Assembly (NCBI GenBank): GCA_943349825.1
Contig: CALQZQ010000005.1
Span: 1-64,000 of the forward strand
From: Candidatus Peribacteria bacterium
GTDB lineage: Bacteria > Patescibacteriota > Gracilibacteria > UBA1369 > 2-02-FULL-48-14
Direction: 5' to 3'
Length of the DNA: 64,000 bases
Shown here piece after piece: positions 25,092-34,698 of the stretch. A program made the translations under genes and the position numbers. The stretch's first letter is position 1, and each line of letters begins with the position of its first letter. The notes under the pieces were generated by a model. That model was not told the DNA's origin, did not search any database, and was given only the letters and a program-made list of their open reading frames with translations.

Positions 25092-25222
25092 ATAGGTAGT
25101 TGTTATTGATCGGATAAATAAGCGATATTAAACTGATGGCTTGCCGGTGCACGACTTTCGTTTTGAATTTTTGATTAAACATGTGTTTTTTTATAAATCT
25201 TCAAAAGAGAGTGCATTAAAAT

Positions 25223-26779
25223 TTAAAGTGAAGAAACCTTGAACGGCATCATCATTCCGCTTTCAAGGTGTTCAGGAATGTGACAGTGGATCATCCATTC
25301 TCCTGGATTGGACATTTCTACTAAAAGTTCAACCTTGGAGCCTGATGGAATTAAAACGGTGTCTTTCCAAACTAAATTATCTGACTTCACTCCATCTACG
25401 GACAAGATCAGGAACCGTTGACCGTGAATATGGACTGGGTGCTGCATCGGGTGGGTGGTGTCATTAGGGTTGGCAATTTGAATTTTCACCAGGTCACCTT
25501 GTGTGAAGCTCCAATCGTCAATATCCATGTTTGTCTTTTCCGTTTCTTCGTCAATCAGTTGCCATTCCAGCGTGTCGGTATTGGAAGTGCTGTTCATCAT
25601 GCTCATGGTGTCTTCCCATTCAATGGGATCCCCATCATTCATCATCTCCATCTCTGAGTCCTCCATCATCATCCCGCCATGCATAGCGTGAGAACCACCC
25701 ATGCCCTTCATGTCTAAATTGATGGTGAGAAATTTATCTGAATCGCTATCAAAGCTAGAACGATACGGATCAATGCTGGCGATGGTGCTCTGATGTGTTT
25801 TGAGGGTACTGAAGTCTACTGCGTAAGATTCGGACACTTCTTCATCGGAGACCGTAAATGCTGCCAGTGGGTAAGTTCTATACGGTGTTTTCTGGACTAA
25901 AGAGAAGTCACCTGGTTCTGAGAATAGCACTTCTACAATCGCTCGTTCGGATGGCCCAAGTAGAACTTCGTCCGTCCATTCGTCGTACTCATAAAGGCCA
26001 TTGTCTGCTCCCACCAACTTCATTTGAGCACCGGGGATACTTAGGTTGAAGACGCGGGTGTTGGCCGTGTTCGTAATGTAGAAACGTACGACTTCGCCTT
26101 TCTTTGCACTGAGGCTGTAATCCGTGCTTCCGTTCACCAGCATGGTGTCGCCAAAGCGGCCCATGAGGGTGTGAGTGATTTCATCAAAAGAGTAGGAGGC
26201 CAGTTCATCTCCTTGCATGAGAATGTCATCCACCATCAAGGTTTCTTCGCGATTTACAGGAGACCAGTCTTCTTCATTGGCAACGATGATGTAGTTTCCA
26301 TAGAGGCCCATGTCTTGGGCGTAATCTTCTCTCAAATGGGGGTGGTACCAAAACACACCAGAGTCATCAAAACGAACTTTATAAGTGAAGGTTCCTCCGA
26401 CTTGAATTGGTTCTTGAGTCACGTCCGGGACTCCATCGAAGGCGTTGTCCAAACGCACGCCGTGGGAATGAAGGGTGGTTTCAATACCCGTGTTGTTCGT
26501 AAAGTTGATGGTGATGGTTGAGCCTTGTTTCACCTTGAGCGTGGGCCCCGGGATAGAACCGTTGTAGGCCAACATTTTATGGAGTGAGCCGTTGAGGTCT
26601 TTTTCCACAAAAGAGGCTTCAAGGTCATAAGTATCCCCATCCTCCAGCTCTATGATTTGGGTGCTTGAGGCCAAAGGTGTTTCAGAAGTTTCTTTCACAG
26701 TTAGGTCTGGAGTCGTATTTTGGCAGGCTGTAAGAAAGGTGAGGGTGAAAAACGCGAGAAGAAGTGAGATTTTTTTCAT
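25223..26779 (-). CDS. Multicopper oxidase, lipoprotein
   Basis: A 518-residue lipoprotein (lipobox LTAC, Cys19). All four copper-site motifs are visible: LHSHGVRLDN, WYHPHLREDYAQ, HPMQHPVHIHGQRFLIL and MIHCHIPEHLESGMMM. The last contains the HCH of the T1/T3 centre followed by a Met axial ligand. A Met/His-rich insert (HAMHGGMMMEDSEMEMM) in the third domain resembles the copper-binding segment of CueO, which oxidises Cu(I). It acts outside the membrane. It is co-directional with CopA and the propeller lipoprotein. Confidence 0.93.
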   Translation of the reverse strand: MKKISLLLAFFTLTFLTACQNTTPDLTVKETSETPLASSTQIIELEDGDTYDLEASFVEKDLNGSLHKMLAYNGSIPGPTLKVKQGSTITINFTNNTGIETTLHSHGVRLDNAFDGVPDVTQEPIQVGGTFTYKVRFDDSGVFWYHPHLREDYAQDMGLYGNYIIVANEEDWSPVNREETLMVDDILMQGDELASYSFDEITHTLMGRFGDTMLVNGSTDYSLSAKKGEVVRFYITNTANTRVFNLSIPGAQMKLVGADNGLYEYDEWTDEVLLGPSERAIVEVLFSEPGDFSLVQKTPYRTYPLAAFTVSDEEVSESYAVDFSTLKTHQSTIASIDPYRSSFDSDSDKFLTINLDMKGMGGSHAMHGGMMMEDSEMEMMNDGDPIEWEDTMSMMNSTSNTDTLEWQLIDEETEKTNMDIDDWSFTQGDLVKIQIANPNDTTHPMQHPVHIHGQRFLILSVDGVKSDNLVWKDTVLIPSGSKVELLVEMSNPGEWMIHCHIPEHLESGMMMPFKVSSL

Positions 26780-26787
26780 AGCTTGGA

Positions 26788-28674
26788 TTAGTAGATTTTT
26801 TGCCAGTTCAGTCCGCCGTCTTCACCCTTATAGATTTTGTTGTTTTCATCGATAGCGTAAACAATCTTGGGATCCGTGGGTGAATACGTCATGAAGTAGA
26901 AGATGGTGTTTGGTGCTTCTGGAACAGAGATCCATGTCTTTCCGGCATCACTGCTGGAAGCCAGGCCAAGTGTTTCAGAGAAACTCAGCATCTGATTCGC
27001 ATCCTGAGGGTTTTGTACCAATGTCAAAACTGCGGTGGAGGCCAAATCGTCTGAAAGTATGTCCCACGTTTCACCGCCGTCTTTGCTTACCCAAATTCCT
27101 TGTTTTGTGTTTGCGTAAACTGTTTTTTCATCCACCCTATGGGCCACTAGACTGAAGATGTTTTCCGGTTGGCTTGTGAGTAATGACCAAGTTTTTCCAC
27201 CGTCGATACTTTTTTGCACTTTAGAGTAGAAGTAGCCATAAATGATATCTGAGTTCGCCGGACTCACGGTCATGGCATGGAAATCAACCGGCCCATCGAT
27301 TCCATCCGACACTTTATTCCACGTTTCACCACCATCTGTTGTCTTTTGAAAGCCACTATTACCGCCAAAAGAAGGGTGTCCACTGGCGTAGAAAGTGAGA
27401 GAGTCTTTGCTGTCGATCGTGAAACCCATTAAGTCGTGTGTCGTGGCTCCAATTCGATACAAATCGGTTTCGTTTTCCAGAACTAGCAGCCCTTCATGAG
27501 TCGCAATATAAAGTTTGCTTGGATCGTCAATGGCCACGGCTATTCCATGTGAGTGAGAGATACTATCTACTCTGGTAAGAGTGACTACGGATTCCACTTC
27601 TTCACCTTCCCAAACACTCACTCCATTTGGAGCGTCTCCTATTTCGATTGTTTTGATCACTTGATCCGTTTTGGTATCAATAATGGAAAGATCTCCACTC
27701 ACAATGTTGGTGATGTAAACCTGTGAACCATCTTTAGAAATGGCTACTCCGTGGGGTCCTTCTCCAGCAATGATGGTGGCCACCACTTCTTGAGTCTCCA
27801 GGTCGACTTTATAAACTTTATCGTTTGTGGGCTGGTCAAAGTAAAAACCCTGATCGGCGACGTATATGTAACGAGAATCGGGAGTCGCATAAACCTGTAC
27901 GGGTCCTTTGGCCTCTGGAAGCAGCACTTTGCTAACCATTTTTGTTTCTACGTTATAAAGTCCCAACTGTTTGGTGGAATAAAGAGAGGCGAATGCCCAC
28001 TTTCCATCGGGAGTGACTCCGGTTTGCACTACTGCATCGTCAAAATTGACGACTTCAAAACCTTCTGTTTCAAGATTTAGAATGCCCATGCCTTTTGCTC
28101 CCATGAGTGCCACGTAAGCCAGACTACCGTCGGTACTTAATCGCAAACCATGAGGTTCAGCTCCTTCAGGAAGTTCTATTGTTTTTTCAAAAGTATAAGT
28201 TTCTGCGTTCACTACAAAAACCTTGCCTTCTTCTTGGGACGTTGCATAGGCCCACTTGTTATCTGGGCTGAGTACAACATGAGCCAAGTGAAGATCCGTG
28301 CCCAGCTTCACTGTTTGAATGATTTGCTCTGTCTTTGTAGAAATAACGATCAATTGATCTTCTTCTGCAAGATCGCTTTCGTCTGAATGCATTTCCTCTT
28401 TTTTACCGTCCTCTTCCTCCATTGCATTGACGGTCACCCAAACGGTTTCTCCATCTGGGGAAACTTGAATATTATGAGGCATTCCCGGAAGTTCGATCTT
28501 CTTTAAAACAAGGCCTGAAGTAGGATCAACAACAGCGACTTCATTATCATTTTCTACGGCAACATAAACCTTTTTATCAATGGAACTTTCTTCTTGTGTG
28601 CCACCTGAATTTTGACTTTGGCAGGCACTTAAAATCAGTGAGGTGCCCAGTAGGAGTGAAAGTATTTTTTTCAT
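26788..28674 (-). CDS. Lipoprotein with YVTN propeller fused to BNR/VPS10-type propeller
   Basis: A 628-residue protein with lipobox LSAC (Cys18). Residues about 30-370 form YVTN-type blades (VYVAVENDNEVAVVDP, VQVYATPDSRYIYVAD, VYITNIVSGDLSIID). Residues about 375-628 form a second propeller with Asp boxes (TTDGGETWNKV, SIDGGKTWSLL, SKDGGETWDIL, SSDAGKTWISV) similar to the F510_1955 family often encoded near copper-resistance genes. An acidic/Met/His insert follows the first blade (MEEEDGKKEEMHSDESD). The role is probably extracellular binding; no enzyme activity is claimed. Confidence 0.8.
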   Translation of the reverse strand: MKKILSLLLGTSLILSACQSQNSGGTQEESSIDKKVYVAVENDNEVAVVDPTSGLVLKKIELPGMPHNIQVSPDGETVWVTVNAMEEEDGKKEEMHSDESDLAEEDQLIVISTKTEQIIQTVKLGTDLHLAHVVLSPDNKWAYATSQEEGKVFVVNAETYTFEKTIELPEGAEPHGLRLSTDGSLAYVALMGAKGMGILNLETEGFEVVNFDDAVVQTGVTPDGKWAFASLYSTKQLGLYNVETKMVSKVLLPEAKGPVQVYATPDSRYIYVADQGFYFDQPTNDKVYKVDLETQEVVATIIAGEGPHGVAISKDGSQVYITNIVSGDLSIIDTKTDQVIKTIEIGDAPNGVSVWEGEEVESVVTLTRVDSISHSHGIAVAIDDPSKLYIATHEGLLVLENETDLYRIGATTHDLMGFTIDSKDSLTFYASGHPSFGGNSGFQKTTDGGETWNKVSDGIDGPVDFHAMTVSPANSDIIYGYFYSKVQKSIDGGKTWSLLTSQPENIFSLVAHRVDEKTVYANTKQGIWVSKDGGETWDILSDDLASTAVLTLVQNPQDANQMLSFSETLGLASSSDAGKTWISVPEAPNTIFYFMTYSPTDPKIVYAIDENNKIYKGEDGGLNWQKIY

Positions 28675-28676
28675 AT

Positions 28677-31094
28677 TTAGGCGCTCAAGCGAGCGAAGAG
28701 AAAGAATAAAGCGCTGAAGCCTCCCGTCATTAGGAAAGGCGCTGTGTTTGAAAGCCAGTTTGTTTTGCCAGGGCGAAAGCCTTTGAGCAGCAATGAGTTG
28801 CTCACCACGGAAACTGAGCTGAAGGCCATGGCGAGACCCGCGAGTTCCGGGCGTAGCACTAAACCGATGGACATGAAGACGCGCGCGGCTATGGGAATAC
28901 CCACTACGTTATAGAAAAGAGCAAAGAACATATTCTGTTTGATTTTGCTCATGGTTTCGCGGCTGAGCTGAATGGCGGTGAGGACGTCACGCAAGTCATT
29001 GCGGATGATGACGATTCCACCGGTTTCCATGGCTACATCCGTGCCTGAACCCATAGCAATACCGAGATCGGCTTGAGCAAGGGCAGGGGCGTCGTTGATG
29101 CCGTCTCCCACCATGGCTACTTTGAGGCCGGTGGCTTGTAATTTTTTAACTTCATTGGCTTTGTCTTCGGGAAGTACTTCAGCCAAGACGTTTTTGATTC
29201 CCACTTGGCGCGCGATGGCTTCTGCTGTGCGGCGGTTGTCTCCAGTGATCATAAAGACTTCAATGTGATGCGCTTCCAATGCTCGAACGGCTTCGATAGT
29301 GGTTTCTTTCAAGGTATCCGCCACGGCGACCAAGCCGAGGACTTCTTTCTCGGAGCTTAAAATCATTACGGTCTTCCCGTTTTCTTCCAGTTTGCGCACC
29401 TTTCGTTCGATTTTTTCCATGGCCGATTCGTTCAGGCCAATAATATCGGTGAGGAGCTTACGGTTTCCCAAAAAGTATTTTTTGTTTTCGATCGTGCCTT
29501 CCACTCCATGGCCGGGGATCGCGCGGAAATTTTCCACCTCTTCCAAAGCGATAGCTTCTTCTTCAGCGTACTTCACAATGGCTTCGGCCAAGGGATGTTC
29601 GGACAATTTTTCCATGCTGGCGGCCAGGCTGGTGATTTCTTCTTCGTCGCTGATTCCGGCACTGATGACATCGGTGACTTCAGGCTTTCCTTTCGTGAGG
29701 GTTCCTGTTTTGTCGAAAACAACCGCTTTCACTTTGCAAGCGGCTTCGAGGGGTTCGCCTCCTTTGATAAGGATGCCGTGCTCGGCGCCTTTGCCGGTTC
29801 CCACCATGATGGCGGTGGGTGTGGCGAGTCCGAGTGCACAAGGGCAGGCAATCACGATCACGGAAGTGAAAGTCATGAGAGCGAAGGCCAAGGTGGCCCC
29901 GAGCAGGAAGTACCACACTAAGAAGGTTAAGAGCGCGAGCCCAATCACAATGGGCACGAAGTAGGCGGAGATTCGATCTGCCACGGCTTGAATGGGGGCT
30001 TTGGAGCCTTGAGCTTCTTCCACCACGCGGATGATTTGAGCCAAGGTGCTTTCACTGCCCACTTTGGTGGCAGTGTATTCGAAACTTCCGTTTTTATTCA
30101 TGGTGGCGCCAATCACGTTGGTTCCCACTGTTTTTTCAACTGGGATGCTCTCTCCGGTGATCATGGATTCGTCTACAGAGGATTGGCCTTTGCTGAGCAC
30201 TCCATCCACGGGGATCTTTTCACCAGGACGTACCACGATGGTATCGCCTGCGACCACCGCTTCAATGGGGAGGTCTTCGGTGACGCCGTTTCTGATGACG
30301 CGTGCCGTTTTTGCTTGCAATCCCATCAGCTTCTTAATGGCGTCCGAAGTGCGCCCTTTGGTTTTGGCTTCTAGCCATTTTCCTAAAACAACGAAGGTGA
30401 TGAGGAAGGCAGCAGTTTCAAAATAAAGATCGGGGATTTTTTCGCCATCGAGACCGATCAAACTGCCTGTTTGGACAAAGTAGTTGATGAGTTGCCAGAG
30501 GCTGTAAAAGAAGGCCGTGGAAGTTCCAATGGCGATCAAGCTATCCATGTTGAAGGTCTTCATTTTTAGACTGCTCCACATTCCTTTATAGAATCCGGCC
30601 CCAATGATGAATTGAACGGGAATGGTCAGTATGAGGGAGATGATGCCCATTTTGGACATGAGGAACTCTTGCCCGGGAAGGAAGGAGAAGAAATCGAGGA
30701 GCATGAAGTAGAGCATCGGGAGGCTTAAGAGGAGGCTCACGGAAAACTTTCTTCCATAGGCTTTGATTTCTGCTTCGCGTTGGCGACGATCCGCCTCGGG
30801 ATCGCTGGCATCGGTCACCTTCGCTTTGTATCCGGCTTTTTCGACTGCGGCAATCAACAGCTCGGTATTGGCCAGCGAGTTGTCAAAAACCACTCGAGCT
30901 TTTTCGGCGGCAAAATTTACATTTGCCGTTTTTACGCCGGGAACTTTCTTGAGTCCTCGCTCAATTAAACCTGCGCAAGAGGAGCAATGCATTCCACTCA
31001 AGGACAATTGGACTTGTTCCTCTTTTGTTTCTTTTATCAAGTTGAAAAGTTTTTCCGGCATGAGCTTATTGGTTAAGGACTTTATAGTCGGCAC
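28677..31094 (-). CDS. copA: Copper-exporting P-type ATPase CopA
   Basis: An 805-residue P1B-type ATPase. It has one N-terminal HMA domain with GMHCSSC (Cys37, Cys40), and the ion-channel motif CPC at 417-419. The phosphorylation site DKTGT is at D461, with SEHPLAEAI and [11 protein letters not shown] in the nucleotide and hinge parts. CPC and the HMA place it in the Cu+/Ag+ export group. It pumps Cu+ out of the cytosol using ATP. Its start overlaps copZ by 29 nt, so translation is likely coupled, and CopZ is the expected metal donor. Confidence 0.95.
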   Translation of the reverse strand: MPTIKSLTNKLMPEKLFNLIKETKEEQVQLSLSGMHCSSCAGLIERGLKKVPGVKTANVNFAAEKARVVFDNSLANTELLIAAVEKAGYKAKVTDASDPEADRRQREAEIKAYGRKFSVSLLLSLPMLYFMLLDFFSFLPGQEFLMSKMGIISLILTIPVQFIIGAGFYKGMWSSLKMKTFNMDSLIAIGTSTAFFYSLWQLINYFVQTGSLIGLDGEKIPDLYFETAAFLITFVVLGKWLEAKTKGRTSDAIKKLMGLQAKTARVIRNGVTEDLPIEAVVAGDTIVVRPGEKIPVDGVLSKGQSSVDESMITGESIPVEKTVGTNVIGATMNKNGSFEYTATKVGSESTLAQIIRVVEEAQGSKAPIQAVADRISAYFVPIVIGLALLTFLVWYFLLGATLAFALMTFTSVIVIACPCALGLATPTAIMVGTGKGAEHGILIKGGEPLEAACKVKAVVFDKTGTLTKGKPEVTDVISAGISDEEEITSLAASMEKLSEHPLAEAIVKYAEEEAIALEEVENFRAIPGHGVEGTIENKKYFLGNRKLLTDIIGLNESAMEKIERKVRKLEENGKTVMILSSEKEVLGLVAVADTLKETTIEAVRALEAHHIEVFMITGDNRRTAEAIARQVGIKNVLAEVLPEDKANEVKKLQATGLKVAMVGDGINDAPALAQADLGIAMGSGTDVAMETGGIVIIRNDLRDVLTAIQLSRETMSKIKQNMFFALFYNVVGIPIAARVFMSIGLVLRPELAGLAMAFSSVSVVSNSLLLKGFRPGKTNWLSNTAPFLMTGGFSALFFLFARLSA

Positions 31095-31278
31095 CTAGGG
31101 CTTCAATTTCTTTTTTCCAGGAGCTGAGATCGAGACTTTCATCGTGATCCAGAGTGACTTCCTTGCTCTCCAAGTTCACATCTACGCCGTGGACGGTGGG
31201 GAACTCTTGGCTCACTTCTGTGATGAGAGTCGCACAGGCATTGCAGTGCATTCCGGGGATTTTAACGATGGTTTTCAT
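31066..31278 (-). CDS. copZ: Copper chaperone CopZ (HMA domain)
   Basis: A 70-residue single HMA domain. The metal site is GMHCNAC (Cys12, Cys15), and the beta-alpha-beta-beta-alpha-beta strand order is complete. Such proteins carry Cu+ to CopA and to the repressor. It overlaps the start of copA and lies 17 nt downstream of the HMA-membrane-cupredoxin gene, all within the CsoR-linked operon. Confidence 0.93.
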   Translation of the reverse strand: MKTIVKIPGMHCNACATLITEVSQEFPTVHGVDVNLESKEVTLDHDESLDLSSWKKEIEALGADYKVLNQ

Positions 31279-31295
31279 AAAATTGGGGTAAAAAA

Positions 31296-32651
31296 TTAGT
31301 TAGTAACGTGGACTTTTGCACTGAACATTCCCATAGGGCAGGTGATGAAGAAGTCCTTGGTGGGAGTGAAGGGGCCCAGTTTGTTTTCACCGGGTTTGAG
31401 CACTACGCTCAGTCCAAAATCGGGCACGGTGAGGACGCTGATGCATCCACCCAAGTTTTTATCCACGTTTGCAATGATCGTGGTGGGTTTTCCCGCCTGA
31501 ACGGTGAAAGAATCCGGACTGTAGTTGTAAGACGTCACGGTCATATTGATCGTTTGCCCTTCTTCCGTTTGAGTGACTGCTGCTATGGATTCGCTTGTAC
31601 TGGCCTCGCTTCTTCCCCCAAAGAGGTTCGTGACATCAGTGCCTGTTAATATGAGACCGCTGTTTAGATTAAAAAGAGACAGCACGAGGACGAGCGTTCC
31701 TGAGAAACGAATAAATAATCGGGAAGTTCTTCCTTTGGCACTGGCTGAAATGGCGCTGATTCCCAGTAAGGCGGGCAGGGTGCCCAGAGCAAAAGTGAAC
31801 ATCGTTAGAGCTCCGGTGATGAAACTTCCCGATGCCAGGGCTACCAGCTGTAAAGACTGAGTGAAACCACAAGGAAGGAAGAAAGTCAGGGCTCCGAGAG
31901 CAAACGGAGCTGCGGGGTGTTCGTGCTCAGACAAGTTTGCGATTTTGTGGGAAAGCCATTTGGGAGGTCGAATGGGAAAGCTTCCTTTAGGGATGATTTT
32001 GAGGAGCGTGAGCGCCAGGTAAAACATCACCAGAGCAATCACAATGTTCATGTAGCCGGTCATTTGGGTAGAGAGTGTGATGGATTGCCCTAGAATTCCC
32101 ACCAAACCTCCGAGGATGAAGTAGGAAGTGAGTCGTCCCAAGTTGAACATGAGCAGCGGTTTGAATTTCTGCCAGCGACTCGCTCCTCCATGAACTTCAT
32201 TGTACTTGGCGGCCATGCTGAGCAAGAGTCCACCTGTTACCGCTAAACAACTGGAAGTGCCCGCCACAAGACCGATGAGTAAGATTCCGGCGAAAGTGGC
32301 GGTGTCGCTGCCGGCACTGGTGAGTGAAACCAGGTCTAGGCCCTGGAATATTTTGTATAAACCAAAGATGATGAGCAGAAACGAGCTGATCTCCAGCCAT
32401 TTTTGATCTGGCTCAAGAAGGGCTACGGAGTTTTCACCAAGGGAGTAGCCGGCTTCTTCAATGGCGCTTTGAAGTGTGGCCAGTGAGGGTTTGTTGGAAG
32501 GGTCTACTTTTATTCGTGCGAGTCCGGTTCTGTGATTCACTCGCACTTTTTCCACTCCCGGGATTTTTTTAATTTTACGCTCCAAAACCAGTTCGCAACT
32601 GGCGCAAGTCATGCCACTTATTTGAAGAGAGATCCATTCTGGTTCGTTCAT
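31296..32651 (-). CDS. HMA - UreH/TauE-like membrane - cupredoxin fusion protein
   Basis: A 451-residue three-part protein. Residues 1-70 are an HMA domain (SGMTCASC metal site). About 85-345 contain six or more membrane helices with LIGLVAGTSSCLAVTGGLLLS and FFLPCGFTQSLQLVALASGS, the paired Cys-containing motifs of the UreH/DsbD-like family. About 360-451 form a cupredoxin-like domain with likely copper ligands in its last loop (FFITCPMGMFSAKVHV). The chain therefore links a cytosolic metal donor, a membrane channel-like part and an exported copper site. It could move copper or electrons across the membrane. Confidence 0.87.
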   Translation of the reverse strand: MNEPEWISLQISGMTCASCELVLERKIKKIPGVEKVRVNHRTGLARIKVDPSNKPSLATLQSAIEEAGYSLGENSVALLEPDQKWLEISSFLLIIFGLYKIFQGLDLVSLTSAGSDTATFAGILLIGLVAGTSSCLAVTGGLLLSMAAKYNEVHGGASRWQKFKPLLMFNLGRLTSYFILGGLVGILGQSITLSTQMTGYMNIVIALVMFYLALTLLKIIPKGSFPIRPPKWLSHKIANLSEHEHPAAPFALGALTFFLPCGFTQSLQLVALASGSFITGALTMFTFALGTLPALLGISAISASAKGRTSRLFIRFSGTLVLVLSLFNLNSGLILTGTDVTNLFGGRSEASTSESIAAVTQTEEGQTINMTVTSYNYSPDSFTVQAGKPTTIIANVDKNLGGCISVLTVPDFGLSVVLKPGENKLGPFTPTKDFFITCPMGMFSAKVHVTN

Positions 32652-32691
32652 AACAGTAAGAGTAATAGATTAAATTCCTAACAGAATTCAA

Positions 32692-32997
32692 TCATTCTCT
32701 TTTTACGATTCCCTCTAGAGTTTGTAGAAACTTAAAATTTGGAGGAGGGGAGGAAACACTAAGTCCTTTTGGTCTAAGAATTACTAAAGATATGAAAAGG
32801 AAAAAAATGGGAAGGACAACGGTATATAGAGGCAGCACTGCCTCCGTGGGCTCTGCTATAGACTGCAAAACACAATGTTCATCAAACACACAGAAATTTT
32901 CTTGCCCTTCATGAGTCATCATCATGGCTAAAGAAAACTGTAGTACGCTCAAAGCAATCATCAGGATCAAGATTATTTTCGGCTTTAAGGGTTTCAT
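32692..32997 (-). CDS. Small membrane protein in the copper operon
   Basis: A 101-residue protein with an N-terminal hydrophobic segment (IILILMIALSVLQFSLAMMM), an external loop with two Cys (FCVFDEHCVL) and a second segment (LYTVVLPIFFLFISLVIL). It lies between csoR (9 nt) and the HMA fusion gene (40 nt), so it is part of the same transcript. The Cys pair, Met-rich helix and His suggest a metal-related role, but there is no recognised family. Confidence 0.6.
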   Translation of the reverse strand: MKPLKPKIILILMIALSVLQFSLAMMMTHEGQENFCVFDEHCVLQSIAEPTEAVLPLYTVVLPIFFLFISLVILRPKGLSVSSPPPNFKFLQTLEGIVKRE

Positions 32998-33006
32998 GCA
33001 GGAAGA

Positions 33007-33279
33007 TTATTTTTTCTTTTGAGCCAACTTGTACACTTTCAGTATTTCTTGAACCGCTTGAGCTTCTTTGCCTCCCTTCATTTGCTCGACGACGTGGGTA
33101 GAAAGGTGGTTTTCTAAAACCAGATCTTCAACGCTAGAGAGCGCCTCTTTAATGGCGCTTGCTTGAGTGATGACGTGCACACAGTAACTTTCCTCTTCCA
33201 CCATTTTTTGGAGCCCGCGAATTTGCCCTTCAATGATTTTTAGACGGCGGATGGCTTTTACTTTGATGTCTTTGCGCAT
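33007..33279 (-). CDS. csoR: CsoR-family metal-sensing repressor (C-H-H type)
   Basis: A 90-residue four-helix repressor. The start is set at ATG 33277-33279 (MRKDIKVKAIRRLKIIEGQI). The longer frame to 33414 would run through the palindromic operator and adds no conserved sequence. The metal site reads Cys33 (SYCVHV), His58 (ENHLS), His62 (STHVV). Copper-specific CsoR usually has C-H-C; a C-H-H variant is known from Thermus thermophilus and responds to a wider range of metals. It releases the operator when loaded with metal and controls the copper operon behind it. Confidence 0.9.
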   Translation of the reverse strand: MRKDIKVKAIRRLKIIEGQIRGLQKMVEEESYCVHVITQASAIKEALSSVEDLVLENHLSTHVVEQMKGGKEAQAVQEILKVYKLAQKKK

Positions 33280-33290
33280 ATGTCCATAGC

Positions 33291-33307
33291 ATACCCCCAT
33301 GGGGTAT
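33291..33307. promoter_or_regulatory. CsoR operator
   Basis: ATACCCCCATGGGGTAT: perfect 7-bp arms around a 3-nt centre, the classic G-tract palindrome bound by CsoR. It ends 12 nt before the csoR start and about 90 nt before the divergent lipoprotein start, so it can control both directions. Confidence 0.85.
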
Positions 33308-33394
33308 TTAGTGTCAAATGGTATTGCTTGGACATAGAGAGCGTCTTTGTGCTTATATTTAAACATTCTTATCCCAGCTGTTTGCAATATCGTC

Positions 33395-34062
33395 ATGAAA
33401 AAACTCCTTTCCACTTCTTCTCTTTTTCTTGCGGTTTTCTTGCGGCACTGGTGCTCTTTGTGGCGTGTGAGACTTCAAGCGCTTCTATGCCGGATACGTT
33501 TTGGGGACTGATGAGTTGGCACTACACGGCAAGTGAGGACGGTGCCTATGGTGTGGATGGTTCTGCGCAGGTGAAAATTAAATTCACTCGAAAGGAAGGT
33601 GCTACGTATGCCATTACGGGTACGGTTGAGCCCAATGAGACTTCTTGCACGCAGTACAATTATTTGCCAGAGCCTTGTGCCCCGATTTGGTGCAAGGTGA
33701 GTTCGGTGGACTCCGGTACTTTGAGAGGAACGGCGACGCTTGAGAACGGTGTGCTTTCAGCTACTCCCTTGTGGGATGTTTCTTATGCGATACATGTGGA
33801 GAATATGTGCAACCCTATTCCCGAAGCGATTGCACTGTACCCCAGTCAAAATGTTGCCACTATCATGGAGAGTTTGAACCCTACGGAGGAAAATCCCTTC
33901 TTCTATCCATGGACCATCGATGTGACGGACATCACTTTCATCGACGAGCTCCCCACGAATGAAATGACCGATGTGAAGACGGGTTACAGAAATTTCAACG
34001 CCACGGGCCTTTACAGCAGTGGGGAAGGGCTACTCGGTTTGTATCGAAACGAGCCGCAGTGA
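33395..34062 (+). pseudogene. Lipoprotein gene with a frameshift in the signal peptide
   Basis: ATG at 33395 opens a typical signal peptide start (MKKLLSTSSLFLAVF), but that frame then reads into unrelated sequence. The lipobox (ALVLFVACETSS) and the 195-residue mature protein lie in another frame, open from there to 34062. One extra base near 33441-33446 would join them to a normal lipoprotein. The mature part has several Cys, is acidic and has no recognised domain. The long open frame back to 33280 crosses the CsoR operator and is not a real start. A true mutation or an assembly error are both possible. Confidence 0.65.
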
Positions 34063-34064
34063 TG

Positions 34065-34688
34065 CTACAGCGTTTCCATCCACATTTCTTTGGTTTCGAA
34101 ATCCAAGGAGTTTTCTAGGATGCTTTGGTCGAAGCCAATGGAGCTTAGGTAGGCAGCTAAATCTGCGAAGCTCGTTAATTTAGTGGCCAAAACTTTTAAG
34201 TTCCCTTGGGGCTCGTAAGCCTCGGGCAAATAAATGAAAGCTTCTGTGCCGTCTTGAAATACGGCGAGTTGCGTGTCTCCCCAAGAATTATTGGGATCGG
34301 TAAAAGCCAGATAGCTTTGAGTGGGGTCGTTGGTGTGGAGCGCCAAGCCGATCGATACTTCTGGCGCAGCGCCGTCCGTTCCAATGAACCAGGTGATCAA
34401 ATTGTGATATTGATAGAAAGGCAGCTCGGAGTCCATCTTCACGATTTGCCAGTCACCCGAGCTGGTGAAATGAAATTCGTAAGGAGTTTGACCGTTGGCC
34501 GCCCATAAATCTCCGTACTCCTGAATTTGATCGGCAATAGTGTTTTGATCGAGTCCTTTCACGATGAAATAGCGGTTGTATTCAGTTCCATCCATTGGCA
34601 AAAGTGTGCCTTCGTAAGCGGGGCCGCCGCAGGCGGAAAGTCCGAGTGCTAAGGAAAGCAGTGCTAGCGATTTTTTATAAAAATTCAT
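34065..34688 (-). CDS. Secreted lipoprotein of unknown function
   Basis: The start is set at ATG 34686-34688, which gives a canonical signal peptide MNFYKKSLALLSLALGLSAC with lipobox LSAC (Cys20). The upstream 10 codons overlap msrA and are not needed. The mature 187 residues are acidic with many aromatic residues and no recognisable motif. It ends 2 nt from the convergent lipoprotein pseudogene. It is probably cotranscribed with msrA and dedA. Confidence 0.62.
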   Translation of the reverse strand: MNFYKKSLALLSLALGLSACGGPAYEGTLLPMDGTEYNRYFIVKGLDQNTIADQIQEYGDLWAANGQTPYEFHFTSSGDWQIVKMDSELPFYQYHNLITWFIGTDGAAPEVSIGLALHTNDPTQSYLAFTDPNNSWGDTQLAVFQDGTEAFIYLPEAYEPQGNLKVLATKLTSFADLAAYLSSIGFDQSILENSLDFETKEMWMETL

Positions 34689-34698
34689 AGAGTGAGGG

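Noticed and set aside
33280-33394. N-terminal extension of the lipoprotein gene to 33280
   Set aside because: It crosses the CsoR operator and lacks any conserved sequence; the signal peptide starts at 33395 in another frame.
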